Below are positions 43,222 to 55,600 of a stretch of DNA of 64,000 nucleotides, in pieces. Source of the stretch: Pseudomonas sp. R4-35-07 (GTDB taxonomy: Bacteria; Pseudomonadota; Gammaproteobacteria; Pseudomonadales; Pseudomonadaceae). Position numbers and translations under genes: made by a program. The stretch spans positions 5,146,001 to 5,210,000 of the forward strand of contig NZ_CP027732.1 of NCBI RefSeq assembly GCF_003852235.1, written 5' to 3'. Within the stretch, counting starts at the first letter, position 1; each line of letters opens with the position of its first letter. Below the pieces are notes generated by a model. It was not told the origin of the DNA, did not search any database, and was given only the letters and a program-made list of their open reading frames with translations.

Positions 43222-43413
43222 TCACTTACCTGCCTGCTGGTTGAGCACAGTCTTCACGCGAGCGATGTCGCGCTTAACTTGCGAGAGCAGATGAGACTGC
43301 CCCAACTGGCCAGTTGCTTTCTGCATACGCAGATTGAACTGGTCGCGCAGCAGGCCGAGCAGTTGCTCGTTCAGCTGCTGTGCGGATTTTTCACGAAGTT
43401 CATTCGCTTTCAT
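43222..43413 (-). CDS. rpmC: 50S ribosomal protein L29
   Basis: The 63-residue helical hairpin protein starts [18 protein letters not shown] and ends [16 protein letters not shown]. It sits by the exit tunnel and helps trigger factor and SRP docking. Its ATG shares one base with the rplP stop (TGATG); a GTG at 43416 is the only alternative. Confidence 0.98.
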
Positions 43414-43826
43414 CACATCACCGTCCGTTTAACAAAGGCGGTGGCGAGCGGCAGCTTTGCAGCAGCCAGGGCAAAAGCCTCACGCGCCAGCTCTTCAGTT
43501 ACACCCTCGATTTCATACAGGACTTTGCCTGGCTGAATCTGGGCTACCCAGTATTCCACGTTACCCTTACCTTTACCCATCCGAACCTCGAGAGGTTTTT
43601 TGGAGATCGGCTTGTCCGGGAATACACGGATCCAGATCTTGCCGCCACGTTTTACGTGACGGGTCAGAGCACGACGCGCTGACTCGATCTGACGAGCGGT
43701 GAGACGACCACGAGCTACAGACTTCAGCGCGAACTCGCCGAAGCTGACTTTGCTACCGCGCTGAGCCAGACCACGGTTGTGGCCTGTCATCTGCTTGCGG
43801 AACTTCGTACGCTTTGGTTGCAACAT
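43413..43826 (-). CDS. rplP: 50S ribosomal protein L16
   Basis: L16 helps place aminoacyl-tRNA in the peptidyl transferase centre. The 137-residue protein has [21 protein letters not shown] at the start and the [27 protein letters not shown] loop. It follows rpsC by 12 bases and overlaps rpmC by one. Confidence 0.99.
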
Positions 43827-43838
43827 TTGGCGTACCCC

Positions 43839-44525
43839 TTACTTAGCAGCTTTTTTACGAGGCGCTGGTGCTTGTGGTTTCAGTTCTTCTTGGCGACCAC
43901 CAATTACTTCGCCTTTGAAGATCCAAACCTTTACACCGATCACACCGTAAGTGGTGTGAGCTTCGTAGTTGGCATAGTCGATGTCGGCACGCAGGGTGTG
44001 CAATGGCACACGACCTTCGCGATACCATTCAGTACGTGCGATTTCAGCACCGCCGAGACGACCGCTCACTTGGATTTTGATGCCTTTGGCACCAATGCGC
44101 ATGGCGTTCTGTACAGCGCGCTTCATAGCGCGACGGAACATGACACGACGCTCCAGCTGCTGAGCTACGCTCTGCGCAACCAGCATACCGTCGAGCTCCG
44201 GCTTGCGGATCTCTTCGATATTGATGTGCACAGGCACACCCATTTGCTTGGTCAGGTCCTGACGCAGTTTCTCAACATCTTCACCTTTCTTCCCGATAAC
44301 GATACCTGGACGAGCGGTGTGGATGGTGATACGTGCGGTTTGCGCCGGGCGATGGATATCGATACGGCTTACGGACGCGCTTTTTAGTTTGTCTTGGAGA
44401 TACTCACGCACCTTCAGATCAGCGAACAAATAGTCCGCATAAGTCCGGCCGTCTGCATACCAGACGGAGGTGTGTTCCTTGACGATTCCCAGGCGAATGC
44501 CAATGGGATGTACTTTCTGACCCAT
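43839..44525 (-). CDS. rpsC: 30S ribosomal protein S3
   Basis: S3 forms part of the mRNA entry helicase. The 228-residue protein starts [14 protein letters not shown], has the KH domain with the GKKGED loop (in [17 protein letters not shown], about residues 62-78) and the C-terminal [25 protein letters not shown] segment. ATG 44525 fits the family start; the longer frame overlaps rplV without conserved residues. Confidence 0.99.
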
Positions 44526-44538
44526 CTCTTCGACTCCG

Positions 44539-44871
44539 TTACTTGTCAGCAACCTTGACAGTGATATGGCAAGACCGCTTGACGATGCGATCAGCACGGC
44601 CTTTGGCACGTGGCATGATGCGCTTCAGCGAACGCCCTTCGTTGACGAAAACGGTGCTGACCTTCAGGTCATCAACGTCTGCGCCTTCGTTATGCTCGGC
44701 GTTGGCTACGGCCGACTCCAGCACTTTCTTCATGATCTCGGCGGCTTTCTTACTGCTGAAAGCCAACAGGTTGAGCGCTTCGCCCACCTTCTTCCCGCGG
44801 ATCTGGTCGGCGACCAAGCGGGCTTTCTGGGCGGAGATTCGAGCGCCCGACAACTTAGCGGCTACTTCCAT
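44539..44871 (-). CDS. rplV: 50S ribosomal protein L22
   Basis: L22 lines the exit tunnel with its long loop. The 110-residue protein has [25 protein letters not shown] at the start and [28 protein letters not shown] around the loop, both diagnostic. It follows rpsS by 11 bases. Confidence 0.99.
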
Positions 44872-44882
44872 TTCCTAACCCC

Positions 44883-45158
44883 TTAACGCTTGGCTTTCTT
44901 GTCTGCCACGTGCCCACGATAAGTGCGGGTACCGGCAAACTCGCCCAGTTTGTGGCCGACCATGTCTTCGTTAACGAGAACTGGGACGTGTTGACGACCG
45001 TTGTGTACTGCGATGGTCAAACCGACCATTTGTGGCAGGATCATCGAACGACGCGACCAGGTTTTAACTGGTTTGCGATCGTTCTTTTCCGCCGCCACTT
45101 CGATCTTCTTCAGTAGGTGAAGATCAATAAAAGGACCTTTTTTCAGAGAACGTGGCAC
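44883..45158 (-). CDS. rpsS: 30S ribosomal protein S19
   Basis: The 91-residue protein starts [16 protein letters not shown] and shows [27 protein letters not shown] with the C-terminal [13 protein letters not shown]. It contacts S13 at the head of the small subunit. It is 16 bases after rplB. Confidence 0.99.
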   Translation of the reverse strand: MPRSLKKGPFIDLHLLKKIEVAAEKNDRKPVKTWSRRSMILPQMVGLTIAVHNGRQHVPVLVNEDMVGHKLGEFAGTRTYRGHVADKKAKR

Positions 45159-45174
45159 TGTCGTATCCCTCTAT

Positions 45175-45999
45175 TTACTTGCGACGACGGACGATCATTT
45201 TGTCGGTACGCTTATTACCACGAGTCTTCGCGCCCTTAGTCGGGAAGCCCCATGGCGATACCGGATGACGACCACCAGAGGTACGACCTTCACCACCACC
45301 GTGTGGGTGGTCAACCGGGTTCATGGCAACACCACGAACGGTTGGGCGAACGCCACGCCAGCGTTTGGCACCAGCTTTACCCAGCGAACGCAGGCTGTGC
45401 TCGGAGTTCGAGACTTCGCCCAGGGTCGCACGGCATTCAGCCAGTACTTTACGCATCTCACCAGAACGCAGACGCAGGGTCACGTAGACACCTTCACGAG
45501 CGATCAGCTGAGCCGAAGCACCAGCAGAACGAGCGATTTGCGCGCCTTTACCTGGCTTCAATTCGATGCCGTGTACGGTGCTACCAACTGGAATGTTGCG
45601 CAGTTGCAGAGCGTTGCCCGGCTTGATCGGTGCCAAGGCACCTGCGATCAGCTGGTCACCAGCACTCACGCCTTTAGGGGCGATGATGTAGCGACGCTCG
45701 CCATCTGCGTACAGCAGCAGAGCGATGTGAGCAGTACGGTTTGGATCGTATTCAATACGCTCGACAGTGGCGGAGATGCCATCTTTGTCGTTGCGACGGA
45801 AATCGACCAGACGATAATGCTGCTTATGGCCACCACCGATGTGACGAGTGGTAATACGACCATTGTTGTTACGACCACCAGTCTTCGATTTCTTCTCGAG
45901 CAGCGGTGCGTGAGGAGCGCCTTTATGCAGCTCCTGGTTGACCACCTTGACCACAAAACGGCGGCCAGGGGAAGTCGGTTTGCATTTAACGATTGCCAT
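45175..45999 (-). CDS. rplB: 50S ribosomal protein L2
   Basis: L2 is the most conserved large-subunit protein and is needed for subunit joining and peptidyl transfer. The 274-residue product starts [18 protein letters not shown] and has the C-terminal [19 protein letters not shown] segment with the conserved His next to the catalytic centre. Length is normal for Pseudomonas. Confidence 0.99.
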   Translation of the reverse strand: MAIVKCKPTSPGRRFVVKVVNQELHKGAPHAPLLEKKSKTGGRNNNGRITTRHIGGGHKQHYRLVDFRRNDKDGISATVERIEYDPNRTAHIALLLYADGERRYIIAPKGVSAGDQLIAGALAPIKPGNALQLRNIPVGSTVHGIELKPGKGAQIARSAGASAQLIAREGVYVTLRLRSGEMRKVLAECRATLGEVSNSEHSLRSLGKAGAKRWRGVRPTVRGVAMNPVDHPHGGGEGRTSGGRHPVSPWGFPTKGAKTRGNKRTDKMIVRRRK

Positions 46000-46013
46000 G
46001 ATGCACCCCTTCC

Positions 46014-46313
46014 TTACTCAGCACTGCTGCTGAAATCGAGATCTTGGCCTGGCTGAAGGGAGATAACCGCCTTCTTCCAGTCATTACGCTTGCCCAGACC
46101 GCGAGCAGTGCGCTTGCTCTTACCCAGAACATTCAGGGTAGTAACACGCTCTACTTTCACGCTGAACAGGCTTTCGACGGCCTTCTTGATTTCCAGCTTG
46201 GTTGCGTCAGTTGCAACCTTGAAAACGAACTGGCCTTTCTTGTCAGCCAGAACCGTAGCCTTTTCGGAAACGTGCGGGCCAAGCAGAACTTTAAATACGC
46301 GTTCCTGGTTCAT
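46014..46313 (-). CDS. rplW: 50S ribosomal protein L23
   Basis: L23 sits at the tunnel exit and is the main docking site for trigger factor and SRP. The 99-residue protein has [24 protein letters not shown] and [24 protein letters not shown]. Its start overlaps the rplD stop (ATGA). Confidence 0.99.
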
Positions 46314-46912
46314 CCCAGCAGCTCCTCGAATTTCTTCACGGCCGACACGGTGATCAACACCTTGTCGTATGCGATCAGACTAACTGGATCGGAACCTTGC
46401 ACGTCACGTACATCAACGTGAGGCAGGTTGCGAGCAGCCAGGTACAAGTTCTGATCAACAGCTTCAGACACGATCAAAACATCGGTCAGGCTCATGTTGG
46501 TCAGTTTGCCCAGCAGTTCTTTGGTTTTTGGACTTTCAACAGCGAAGTCCTGAACCACGACCAGACGATCAGTACGCACGAGTTCAGCAAGGATGGAGCG
46601 CAGTGCTGCGCGGTACATCTTCTTGTTGAGCTTCTGAGAGTGATCCTGTGGACGAGCTGCGAAAGTGGTACCACCGCCACGCCAGATTGGGCTACGGATA
46701 GTACCGGCACGAGCACGGCCAGTGCCTTTCTGACGCCAAGGGCGCTTACCGCCACCACGTACGTCGGAACGGGTCTTTTGCTGCTTGCTACCTTGGCGGC
46801 CGCCGGCCATGTAGGCCACGACTGCTTGGTGAACCAGCGTCTCGTTGAATTCGCCGCCAAATGTCAGTTCGGAAACTTCGATCGCTTGAGCGTCATTTAC
46901 ATTTAATTGCAT
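46310..46912 (-). CDS. rplD: 50S ribosomal protein L4
   Basis: L4 shapes the exit tunnel and, in E. coli, represses its own S10 operon and binds RNase E. The 200-residue protein has [27 protein letters not shown] (the extended tunnel loop, about residues 43-70) and [20 protein letters not shown]. The predicted S10 leader is much shorter than the E. coli target for L4, so its control here may differ. Confidence 0.99.
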
Positions 46913-46924
46913 GTCAGCTTCCCC

Positions 46925-47560
46925 TTAACCGCGAGCCTTGGCCGCTGGACGTACAACCAGGTTGCCGCCAGTAGCGCCAGGAACAGCACCCTTGACCAAC
47001 AACAGATTGCGTTCAGCGTCGACGCGCACTACTTCGAGGGACTGCACGGTCACGCGCTCAGCGCCCATATGACCGGACATTTTTTTGCCCTTGAATACAC
47101 GACCAGGAGTCTGGCACTGGCCAATAGAGCCCGGGACGCGGTGGGAAACGGAGTTACCGTGAGTGTTGTCTTGACCACGGAAATTCCAACGCTTGATCGT
47201 ACCCTGGAAGCCTTTACCTTTGGACTGACCGGTTACATCAACCAGTTGACCAGCGGCGAAGATTTCAGCGTTGATCAGATCGCCAGCCTTGTAGTCGCCG
47301 TCTTCAAGACGGAACTCCATGACGGTGCGACCAGCTGCAACGTTTGCTTTAGCGAAGTGACCTGCTTGAGCAGCAGTCACGCGCGAAGCACGACGCTCGC
47401 CGACAGTGACTTGCACTGCACGATAGCCATCGGTTTCTTCAGTTTTGAACTGGGTGACGCGATTCGGCTCGATCTCAATGACCGTGACCGGAATGGAGAC
47501 ACCTTCTTCGGTGAAAATACGGGTCATACCGCATTTACGACCGACTACACCAATAGTCAT
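46925..47560 (-). CDS. rplC: 50S ribosomal protein L3
   Basis: L3 reaches into the peptidyl transferase centre and starts 50S assembly. The 211-residue protein starts [20 protein letters not shown] and has [33 protein letters not shown] around the long loop that approaches the A-site. The Gln in GFQGT is the known glutamine methylation site by PrmB in E. coli. ATG 47560 is the family start. Confidence 0.99.
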   Translation of the reverse strand: MTIGVVGRKCGMTRIFTEEGVSIPVTVIEIEPNRVTQFKTEETDGYRAVQVTVGERRASRVTAAQAGHFAKANVAAGRTVMEFRLEDGDYKAGDLINAEIFAAGQLVDVTGQSKGKGFQGTIKRWNFRGQDNTHGNSVSHRVPGSIGQCQTPGRVFKGKKMSGHMGAERVTVQSLEVVRVDAERNLLLVKGAVPGATGGNLVVRPAAKARG

Positions 47561-47641
47561 GTTGTAAACCTCATGAGTGTACGGGGCTTTCACCCGCTAT
47601 GGCCGCCCATTTCAGAGCGTTACACGACTAAGACCCAAGTC

Positions 47642-47953
47642 TTAGCCGAGGCTGATCTGTACTTCCACACCGGCCGCCAGATCAAGCTTCATAAGTGCGT
47701 CAACGGTTTTATCCGTTGGCTGGACGATGTCCAGTACACGCTTATGAGTGCGGATCTCGTACTGGTCACGCGCGTCTTTGTTGACGTGCGGGGAGACCAG
47801 AACGGTGAACCGCTCTTTACGGGTAGGCAGTGGAATTGGACCACGCACTTGTGCACCAGTACGTTTCGCGGTTTCCACGATTTCCTGGGTGGATTGGTCG
47901 ATCAGGCGATGGTCAAAAGCCTTCAACCTGATACGGATTTGCTGATTTTGCAT
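47642..47953 (-). CDS. rpsJ: 30S ribosomal protein S10 (NusE)
   Basis: S10 works in the 30S head and as NusE in antitermination with NusB, whose gene is also in this window. The 103-residue protein starts [22 protein letters not shown] and has the loop [31 protein letters not shown]. It opens the S10 operon, about 55 bases after a predicted start site. Confidence 0.99.
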
Positions 47954-48015
47954 TGGATTTCAGACTCCGGCTGCTATTCCCAGCGAGCGCAATACGCCCG
48001 TTAAAAGGAGGCGCA

Positions 48016-48044
48016 ATTCTATAGACGGCCCTGATAGGTGTCAA
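48016..48044 (-). promoter_or_regulatory. Predicted sigma-70 promoter of the S10 operon
   Basis: On the minus strand a consensus -35 TTGACA (48044-48039) and a -10 TAGAAT (48021-48016) are 17 bases apart. They lie eight bases after the tuf terminator. The leader to rpsJ would be about 55 bases. Confidence 0.88.
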
Positions 48045-48052
48045 CCCAATAA

Positions 48053-48081
48053 AAAAGGCCCCCGCTGAGCGGGGGCCTTTT
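48053..48081 (-). terminator. Terminator after tuf
   Basis: A perfect 13-base stem (AAAAGGCCCCCGC and its complement) with a 3-base loop and flanking T-run separates the str operon from the S10 operon. Confidence 0.95.
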
Positions 48082-48112
48082 CAAAACATCAGAACTATCT
48101 CAGAAGAGATAA

Positions 48113-49306
48113 TTACTCGATGATTTTAGCTACAACGCCAGCACCAACGGTACGGCCGCCTTCACGGATTGCGAAACGCAGACCGTCTTCCATAGCGATG
48201 GTTTTGATCAGGGTGACAACCATTTTGATGTTGTCGCCTGGCATTACCATTTCTACGCCTTCCGGCAGTTCGCAGTTACCAGTCACGTCAGTAGTACGGA
48301 AGTAGAACTGTGGACGGTAGCCTTTGAAGAACGGAGTGTGACGGCCGCCTTCTTCTTTGCTCAGCACGTACACTTCAGCTTCGAACTTGGTGTGCGGCTT
48401 AACCGAACCTGGCTTGACCAGAACCTGGCCACGCTCAACGTCGTCACGCTTGGTACCACGCAGCAGAACGCCGCAGTTCTCGCCAGCACGACCTTCGTCG
48501 AGCAGTTTACGGAACATTTCAACACCGGTGCAGGTGGTGACGGTAGTGTCACGCAGACCAACGATTTCCAGTGGATCTTGAACCTTGACGATACCGCGCT
48601 CGATACGACCAGTTACAACAGTACCGCGACCGGAGATCGAGAATACGTCTTCGATTGGCATCAGGAACGGCTTGTCGATAACACGGACTGGATCTGGGAT
48701 GTAGCTGTCCAGAGTCTCAACCAGCTTACGAACGGACGTGGTGCCCATTTCGTTGTCGTCTTTGCCTTCCAGAGCCATACGAGCAGAACCGATGATGATC
48801 GGAGTGTCGTCACCTGGGAAGTCGTAAGTGCTCAGCAGGTCGCGCACTTCCATCTCAACCAGTTCCAGCAGCTCAGCGTCGTCTACCAGGTCAGCCTTGT
48901 TCAGGTAAACCACGATGTACGGAACGCCAACCTGACGGGACAGCAGGATGTGCTCACGGGTTTGTGGCATCGGACCATCAGCGGCCGAGCAAACCAGGAT
49001 TGCGCCGTCCATCTGGGCAGCACCGGTGATCATGTTCTTCACATAGTCAGCGTGACCTGGGCAGTCAACGTGAGCGTAGTGACGGATCAGCGAGTTGTAT
49101 TCAACGTGCGCGGTGTTGATGGTGATACCACGAGCTTTTTCTTCTGGTGCGCTGTCGATTTTATCGAAATCAACGATTGCGGAACCGAATACTTCGGAGC
49201 AAACGCGAGTCAGAGCAGCAGTCAGAGTGGTTTTACCGTGGTCAACGTGACCGATAGTGCCAACGTTGACGTGCGGTAGGGAACGATCAAATTTTTCTTT
49301 AGCCAC
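48113..49306 (-). CDS. tuf: Elongation factor Tu
   Basis: EF-Tu delivers aminoacyl-tRNA to the ribosome. The 397-residue GTPase has GHVDHGKT (residues 19-26), DCPGHADY (switch II, catalytic His) and NKADL for guanine recognition, then the two beta-barrel domains. This is the str-operon copy; pseudomonads usually carry a second tuf beyond secE, outside this window. It is 30 bases after fusA and has its own terminator. Confidence 0.98.
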   Translation of the reverse strand: MAKEKFDRSLPHVNVGTIGHVDHGKTTLTAALTRVCSEVFGSAIVDFDKIDSAPEEKARGITINTAHVEYNSLIRHYAHVDCPGHADYVKNMITGAAQMDGAILVCSAADGPMPQTREHILLSRQVGVPYIVVYLNKADLVDDAELLELVEMEVRDLLSTYDFPGDDTPIIIGSARMALEGKDDNEMGTTSVRKLVETLDSYIPDPVRVIDKPFLMPIEDVFSISGRGTVVTGRIERGIVKVQDPLEIVGLRDTTVTTCTGVEMFRKLLDEGRAGENCGVLLRGTKRDDVERGQVLVKPGSVKPHTKFEAEVYVLSKEEGGRHTPFFKGYRPQFYFRTTDVTGNCELPEGVEMVMPGDNIKMVVTLIKTIAMEDGLRFAIREGGRTVGAGVVAKIIE

Positions 49307-49336
49307 GACAATTAACTCCTTGCCTAAAGGACTGAA

Positions 49337-51442
49337 TCAGCCTTGTTTTTTGGATACAGTTTCAGCGATGTGCGCCGGAGCTGTGTTGTATTTTTTGAAT
49401 TCCATAGAGTAGCTTGCGCGACCCTGAGACATGGAGCGAACGTCGGTCGCATAACCGAACATCTCACCCAACGGAACCTCGGCGCGAATCACTTTGCCGG
49501 AAACCGTGTCTTCCATACCCAAGATCATGCCGCGACGACGGTTAAGGTCGCCCATGACATCACCCATATAGTCTTCAGGTGTAACAACTTCTACCGCCAT
49601 GATTGGCTCAAGCAACTCACCACCGCCCTTCTGGGCCAGTTGCTTGGTTGCCATGGAGGCAGCCACCTTAAACGCCATCTCGTTGGAGTCGACGTCGTGG
49701 TAAGAACCGTCAAAAACGGTTGCTTTCAGGCCGATCAGCGGATAGCCGGCAACAACACCGTTCTTCATCTGCTCTTCGATACCCTTCTGGATAGCAGGGA
49801 TGTATTCCTTAGGAACAACACCACCTACTACTTCGTTCACGAATTGCAGACCTTCCTGACCTTCGTCAGCAGGAGCAAAACGGATCCAGCAGTGACCGAA
49901 CTGACCACGACCGCCGGACTGACGAACGAACTTGCCTTCGATTTCACAGCTCTTCGTGATGCGCTCACGATAGGAAACCTGAGGCTTACCGATGTTGGCT
50001 TCGACGTTGAACTCACGGCGCATCCGGTCAACCAGGATGTCCAGGTGAAGCTCGCCCATGCCCGAGATGATCGTTTGACCAGTCTCTTCATCAGTCTTGA
50101 CGCGGAAAGATGGATCTTCCTGAGCAAGCTTGCCCAGAGCGATACCCATTTTTTCCTGGTCATCCTTGGTCTTAGGCTCAACAGCAACCGAAATAACCGG
50201 CTCCGGGAAGTCCATGCGAACCAGGATGATTGGCTTGTCAGCGTTGCACAAGGTTTCACCGGTGGTGACGTCCTTCATGCCGATCAAGGCCGCGATGTCA
50301 CCAGCGCGTACTTCCTTGATCTCTTCGCGGGCGTTTGCGTGCATTTGCACCATACGACCCACGCGCTCTTTCTTGCCTTTAACCGAGTTGATTACGCCGT
50401 CGCCGGAGTTCAACACGCCCGAGTAAACGCGGACGAAGGTCAAGGTACCCACGAATGGGTCAGTGGCAATTTTAAATGCCAGAGCGGAAAACGGTTCTGC
50501 GTCGTCTGCATGACGCTCCAGCTCGATAGTCTCGTCATCCGGGTCGGTACCCTTGATGGCAGGAATATCAACCGGTGCCGGCAGGTAGTCGATCACAGCA
50601 TCGAGAACCAGGGGAACGCCCTTGTTCTTGAACGAGGAGCCACAAACAGCCAAGACGATCTCACCAGCGATAGTACGCTGACGCAGAGCAGCCTTGATTT
50701 CCACGTTGGTGAGCTCTTCACCTTCGAGGTACTTGTTCATCAGCTCTTCGTTGGCTTCGGCCGCAGCTTCAACCATGTTGTTGCGCCATTCGTCAGCCAG
50801 TTCCTGCAGTTCAGCAGGGATAGGCTTGCGAACAGGAACCATACCTTTGTCGGCATCGTTCCAGTAGACAGCTTCCATGGTCAGCAGATCGATCTGGCCC
50901 TGGAAATTATCTTCGGAACCGATAGCCAACTGGATCGGCACCGGAGTGTGACCCAGACGCTGCTTGATCTGACCGATCACGCGCAGGAAGTTGGCACCAG
51001 CACGGTCCATCTTGTTTACGTAAACAAGACGTGGAACGCCGTATTTGTTGGCCTGACGCCATACGGTTTCCGACTGTGGCTCAACACCCGAGGTACCACA
51101 GAACACAACGACAGCGCCGTCGAGTACGCGCAGGGAACGTTCAACTTCAATGGTGAAGTCTACGTGACCCGGGGTATCGATTACGTTGAAGCGGTGCTCG
51201 TCTTTGTACTGCTTCTCGGAACCTTTCCAGAAGGCGGTAATAGCAGCAGAAGTAATGGTAATACCACGCTCCTGCTCCTGAACCATCCAGTCTGTGGTCG
51301 CGGCGCCGTCATGCACCTCGCCCATCTTGTGACTTTTGCCGGTGTAAAACAGTACGCGCTCGGTGGTGGTGGTTTTACCAGCATCCACGTGAGCGACGAT
51401 ACCGATATTACGGTAGCGGCTAATCGGAGTAGTACGAGCCAT
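49337..51442 (-). CDS. fusA: Elongation factor G
   Basis: EF-G drives tRNA and mRNA movement after peptide transfer and helps recycle ribosomes. The 701-residue protein has AHVDAGKTT (residues 17-25), [13 protein letters not shown] and the domain IV segment PVSYRERI-like ([30 protein letters not shown]). Domain order G, II, III, IV, V is complete. It sits between rpsG and tuf in the standard str order. Pseudomonads often have a second fusA elsewhere, so this is the str copy. Confidence 0.98.
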   Translation of the reverse strand: MARTTPISRYRNIGIVAHVDAGKTTTTERVLFYTGKSHKMGEVHDGAATTDWMVQEQERGITITSAAITAFWKGSEKQYKDEHRFNVIDTPGHVDFTIEVERSLRVLDGAVVVFCGTSGVEPQSETVWRQANKYGVPRLVYVNKMDRAGANFLRVIGQIKQRLGHTPVPIQLAIGSEDNFQGQIDLLTMEAVYWNDADKGMVPVRKPIPAELQELADEWRNNMVEAAAEANEELMNKYLEGEELTNVEIKAALRQRTIAGEIVLAVCGSSFKNKGVPLVLDAVIDYLPAPVDIPAIKGTDPDDETIELERHADDAEPFSALAFKIATDPFVGTLTFVRVYSGVLNSGDGVINSVKGKKERVGRMVQMHANAREEIKEVRAGDIAALIGMKDVTTGETLCNADKPIILVRMDFPEPVISVAVEPKTKDDQEKMGIALGKLAQEDPSFRVKTDEETGQTIISGMGELHLDILVDRMRREFNVEANIGKPQVSYRERITKSCEIEGKFVRQSGGRGQFGHCWIRFAPADEGQEGLQFVNEVVGGVVPKEYIPAIQKGIEEQMKNGVVAGYPLIGLKATVFDGSYHDVDSNEMAFKVAASMATKQLAQKGGGELLEPIMAVEVVTPEDYMGDVMGDLNRRRGMILGMEDTVSGKVIRAEVPLGEMFGYATDVRSMSQGRASYSMEFKKYNTAPAHIAETVSKKQG

Positions 51443-51472
51443 AAAGCCCTCGCAAAATTAGTGAAGCTAAAA

Positions 51473-51964
<492 letters not shown>

Positions 51965-52061
51965 TCAGGTTCGCTCGGAATCGGTGCCCTTTCGGGACGC
52001 CTCCGACCTTACTCTTATCGACTCAGAAAATAAGATGATTCAGGTTTACAAAAAGCCGTTA

Positions 52062-52433
52062 CTACTTAGGCTTCTTGGTACCGTACTTCGAACGACCCTG
52101 GTTACGACCTTTAACGCCGGAAGTATCCAAGGAGCCGCGTACGGTGTGATAACGAACACCTGGCAAGTCTTTTACACGACCGCCGCGGATCAGTACCACG
52201 CTGTGCTCTTGCAGGTTGTGGCCTTCACCGCCGATGTACGAGGAAACCTCGAAACCGTTGGTCAGGCGCACACGGCATACTTTACGCAGTGCCGAGTTAG
52301 GTTTTTTCGGCGTGGTGGTATACACACGGGTGCATACGCCACGACGTTGCGGGCAGTTCTGCAGCGCAGGCACGTCGGATTTCTCGACGATACGCTTACG
52401 CGGCTGACGTACCAGCTGGTTGATAGTTGCCAT
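52062..52433 (-). CDS. rpsL: 30S ribosomal protein S12
   Basis: S12 guards decoding accuracy at the A-site. The 123-residue protein has the [12 protein letters not shown] and [18 protein letters not shown] loops. The Lys residues equivalent to positions 43 and 88, where streptomycin-resistance changes occur, are unchanged, so the strain shows no rpsL resistance allele. It opens the str operon. Confidence 0.99.
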   Translation of the reverse strand: MATINQLVRQPRKRIVEKSDVPALQNCPQRRGVCTRVYTTTPKKPNSALRKVCRVRLTNGFEVSSYIGGEGHNLQEHSVVLIRGGRVKDLPGVRYHTVRGSLDTSGVKGRNQGRSKYGTKKPK

Positions 52434-52524
52434 CTACTAGCTCCACTGTTGTCTTGCGACGCTATTGTCTTGCAAGAAAAGCAAAATGGCAGGAACGAAT
52501 TCCCGCCAAATTTAGGGGTACAAG

Positions 52525-52553
52525 AGTCTAAAGAGGATCTTGCCCCCAGTCAA
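52525..52553 (-). promoter_or_regulatory. Predicted sigma-70 promoter of the str operon
   Basis: On the minus strand a -35 TTGACT (52553-52548) and a -10 TAGACT (52530-52525) are 17 bases apart, in the 216-base gap between rpoC and rpsL. The leader to rpsL would be about 85 bases. I see no clear rpoC terminator in this gap. Confidence 0.72.
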
Positions 52554-52649
52554 GGCAAGGCCCCGACCTCCCCGCCCGTCGAACCGGGGCAAAAATGCCT
52601 CGATCCGACGAATGGGGCTGCCAGGGCCCGGACTTATTTATCGCAGAAC

Positions 52650-55600
52650 TCAGTTACCGCTTGAGTTCAGCGCTTCGGTCAGTGCAGCTTCCACTTCACT
52701 GGCGCTTACGCGCAACGGCTTGTCAGCGTCACGGCGACGTTTACGCTCGCTGTGATAGGCCAAACCGGTACCGGCCGGGATCAGACGACCCACGACCACG
52801 TTTTCTTTCAGGCCGCGCAGGTAATCGCGCTTGCCGGTTACCGCTGCTTCGGTCAGTACGCGAGTGGTCTCCTGGAAGGAGGCCGCCGAGATGAACGACT
52901 CAGTGGACAACGACGCCTTGGTGATACCCAGCAGCACGCGAGTGAACTTGGAAACGAATTTCTCGTCGCCAGCCAGACGCTCGTTCTCTACGAGTACGTG
53001 AGTCAATTCCATCTGGTCGCCCTTGATGAAACTGGAATCGCCGGATTCAGCGATTTCAACTTTACGCAACATCTGACGCAGGATGGTCTCGATGTGCTTA
53101 TCGTTGATCTTCACGCCTTGCAGACGATAAACGTCCTGGATCTCGTTAACGATGTACTTGGCCAGCGCACTCACACCCAGCAGACGCAGGATATCGTGTG
53201 GGTCGCTCGGGCCGTCGGAGATAACTTCGCCGCGGTTTACCTGTTCGCCTTCGAAGACGTTCAGGTGACGCCACTTCGGAATCAGCTCTTCGTACGGATC
53301 GCTACCGTCGTTCGGGGTAATGACCAGACGACGCTTGCCCTTGGTCTCTTTACCGAACGCGATGGTGCCGCTGACTTCAGCCAGAATCGACGCTTCTTTC
53401 GGACGACGAGCTTCGAACAAGTCGGCAACACGCGGCAGACCACCGGTGATGTCTCGAGTCTTCGAAGTTTCTTGCGGGATACGCGCGATAACATCACCGA
53501 TCGCGATCTTCGCACCATCCGCTACACCGACCAGGGCGTTGGCTGGCAGGAAGTACTGAGCGATTACGTCAGTGCCTGGCAGCAACAAGTCCTTGCCGTT
53601 GTCATCGACCATCTTCACGGCAGGACGGATGTCTTTACCGGCAGCTGGACGATCTTTCGCGTCGAGTACTTCAATGTTGGTCATACCGGTCAATTCGTCA
53701 GTCTGACGCTTGATCGTGATGCCTTCTTCCATGCCCACGTAGGTCACGGTACCTTTCATTTCGGTAACGATTGGGTGAGTGTGCGGATCCCACTTGGCCA
53801 CGATTGCGCCAGCGTCGACCTTGTCACCTTCTTTAACCGAAATCACAGCACCGTACGGCAGCTTGTAACGCTCACGCTCACGACCGTAGTCATCAGCGAT
53901 CGCCAGCTCACCGGAACGGGACACAGCAACCAGGTGGCCATCCACTCGCTCAACGTGTTTCAGGTTGTGCAGACGGACAGTACCGCCATTCTTCACCTGA
54001 ACGCTGTCGGCTGCGGAGGTCCGGCTTGCCGCACCACCGATGTGGAACGTACGCATGGTCAGCTGGGTACCCGGCTCACCGATAGACTGGGCAGCGATAA
54101 CGCCGACCGCTTCACCGATGTTCACCTGGTGACCACGAGCCAAGTCACGGCCGTAGCACTTGGCGCAGATGCCATAGCGGGTTTCACAGCTGATCGGCGA
54201 ACGAACGATCACTTCGTCGATGCTGTTGAGTTCGATGAACTCGACCCACTTCTCGTCTACCAGAGTGCCGGCAGGAACGATAACTTCCTCGGTACCCGGC
54301 TTGAAGACGTCACGGGCAATAACACGACCCAATACGCGCTCACCCAGTGGCTCTACAACGTCACCGCCTTCAATGTGCGGAGTCATCACCAGGCCATGCT
54401 CGGTGCCGCAATCGATCTCGGTTACAACCAGATCCTGGGCAACGTCTACCAGACGACGTGTCAGGTAACCGGAGTTAGCGGTTTTCAACGCGGTATCCGC
54501 CAGACCTTTACGAGCACCGTGAGTAGAGATGAAGTACTGGAGTACGCTCAACCCTTCACGGAAGTTCGCTGTAATCGGCGTTTCGATGATGGAACCGTCC
54601 GGTTTGGCCATCAGGCCACGCATACCGGCGAGCTGACGGATCTGCGCAGCAGAACCCCGTGCGCCCGAGTCGGCCATCATGTACATCGAGTTGAAGGATT
54701 CCTGGTCAACTTCGTCGCCGTGACGGTCGATGACTTTCTCTTTCGAGAGGTTGGCCATCATCGCCTTGGAAACTTCGTCGTTGGCCTTGGACCAAAGGTC
54801 GATCACCTTGTTGTACTTCTCGCCCTGGGTTACCAGGCCGGAGGCGTACTGGCTCTCGATCTCTTTCACTTCATCGGTTGCAGCCGCGATGATGCGAGCT
54901 TTTTCATCTGGGATAACAAAGTCGTTAACACCGATGGAAACGCCGGAAATGGTCGAATAAGCAAAACCGGTGTACATCAACTGGTCAGCGAAGATCACGG
55001 TCTCTTTCAAACCAACCACGCGGTAGCACTGGTTGATCAGCCTGGAGATCGCCTTTTTCTTCATTGGCAGGTTGACGACGTCGTACGACAAACCTTTTGG
55101 TACAACCTGATACAACAGCGCACGGCCGACAGTCGTGTCGACGATACGAACATTGCTCACGCTGCCGCCGTCACGGTCGTTGACGGTTTCGTGAATCCGC
55201 ACTTTGACCTTGGCGTGCAGTGCGGCTTCGCCGGCACGGAACACACGGTCAACTTCCTGCAGGTCAGCGAACACACGACCTTCACCCTTGGCGTTGATCG
55301 CTTCGCGGGTCATGTAGTACAGACCCAATACAACGTCCTGCGACGGAACGATGATTGGCTCACCGTTGGCTGGCGACAGGATGTTGTTGGTCGACATCAT
55401 CAACGCACGCGCTTCCAACTGGGCTTCCAGTGTCAGCGGAACGTGCACGGCCATTTGGTCGCCGTCGAAGTCGGCGTTGTACGCAGCACAGACCAGAGGG
55501 TGCAGCTGGATAGCCTTGCCTTCGATCAGTACCGGTTCAAACGCCTGGATACCCAGACGGTGAAGGGTCGGTGCACGGTTGAGGAGAACCGGGTGTTCGC

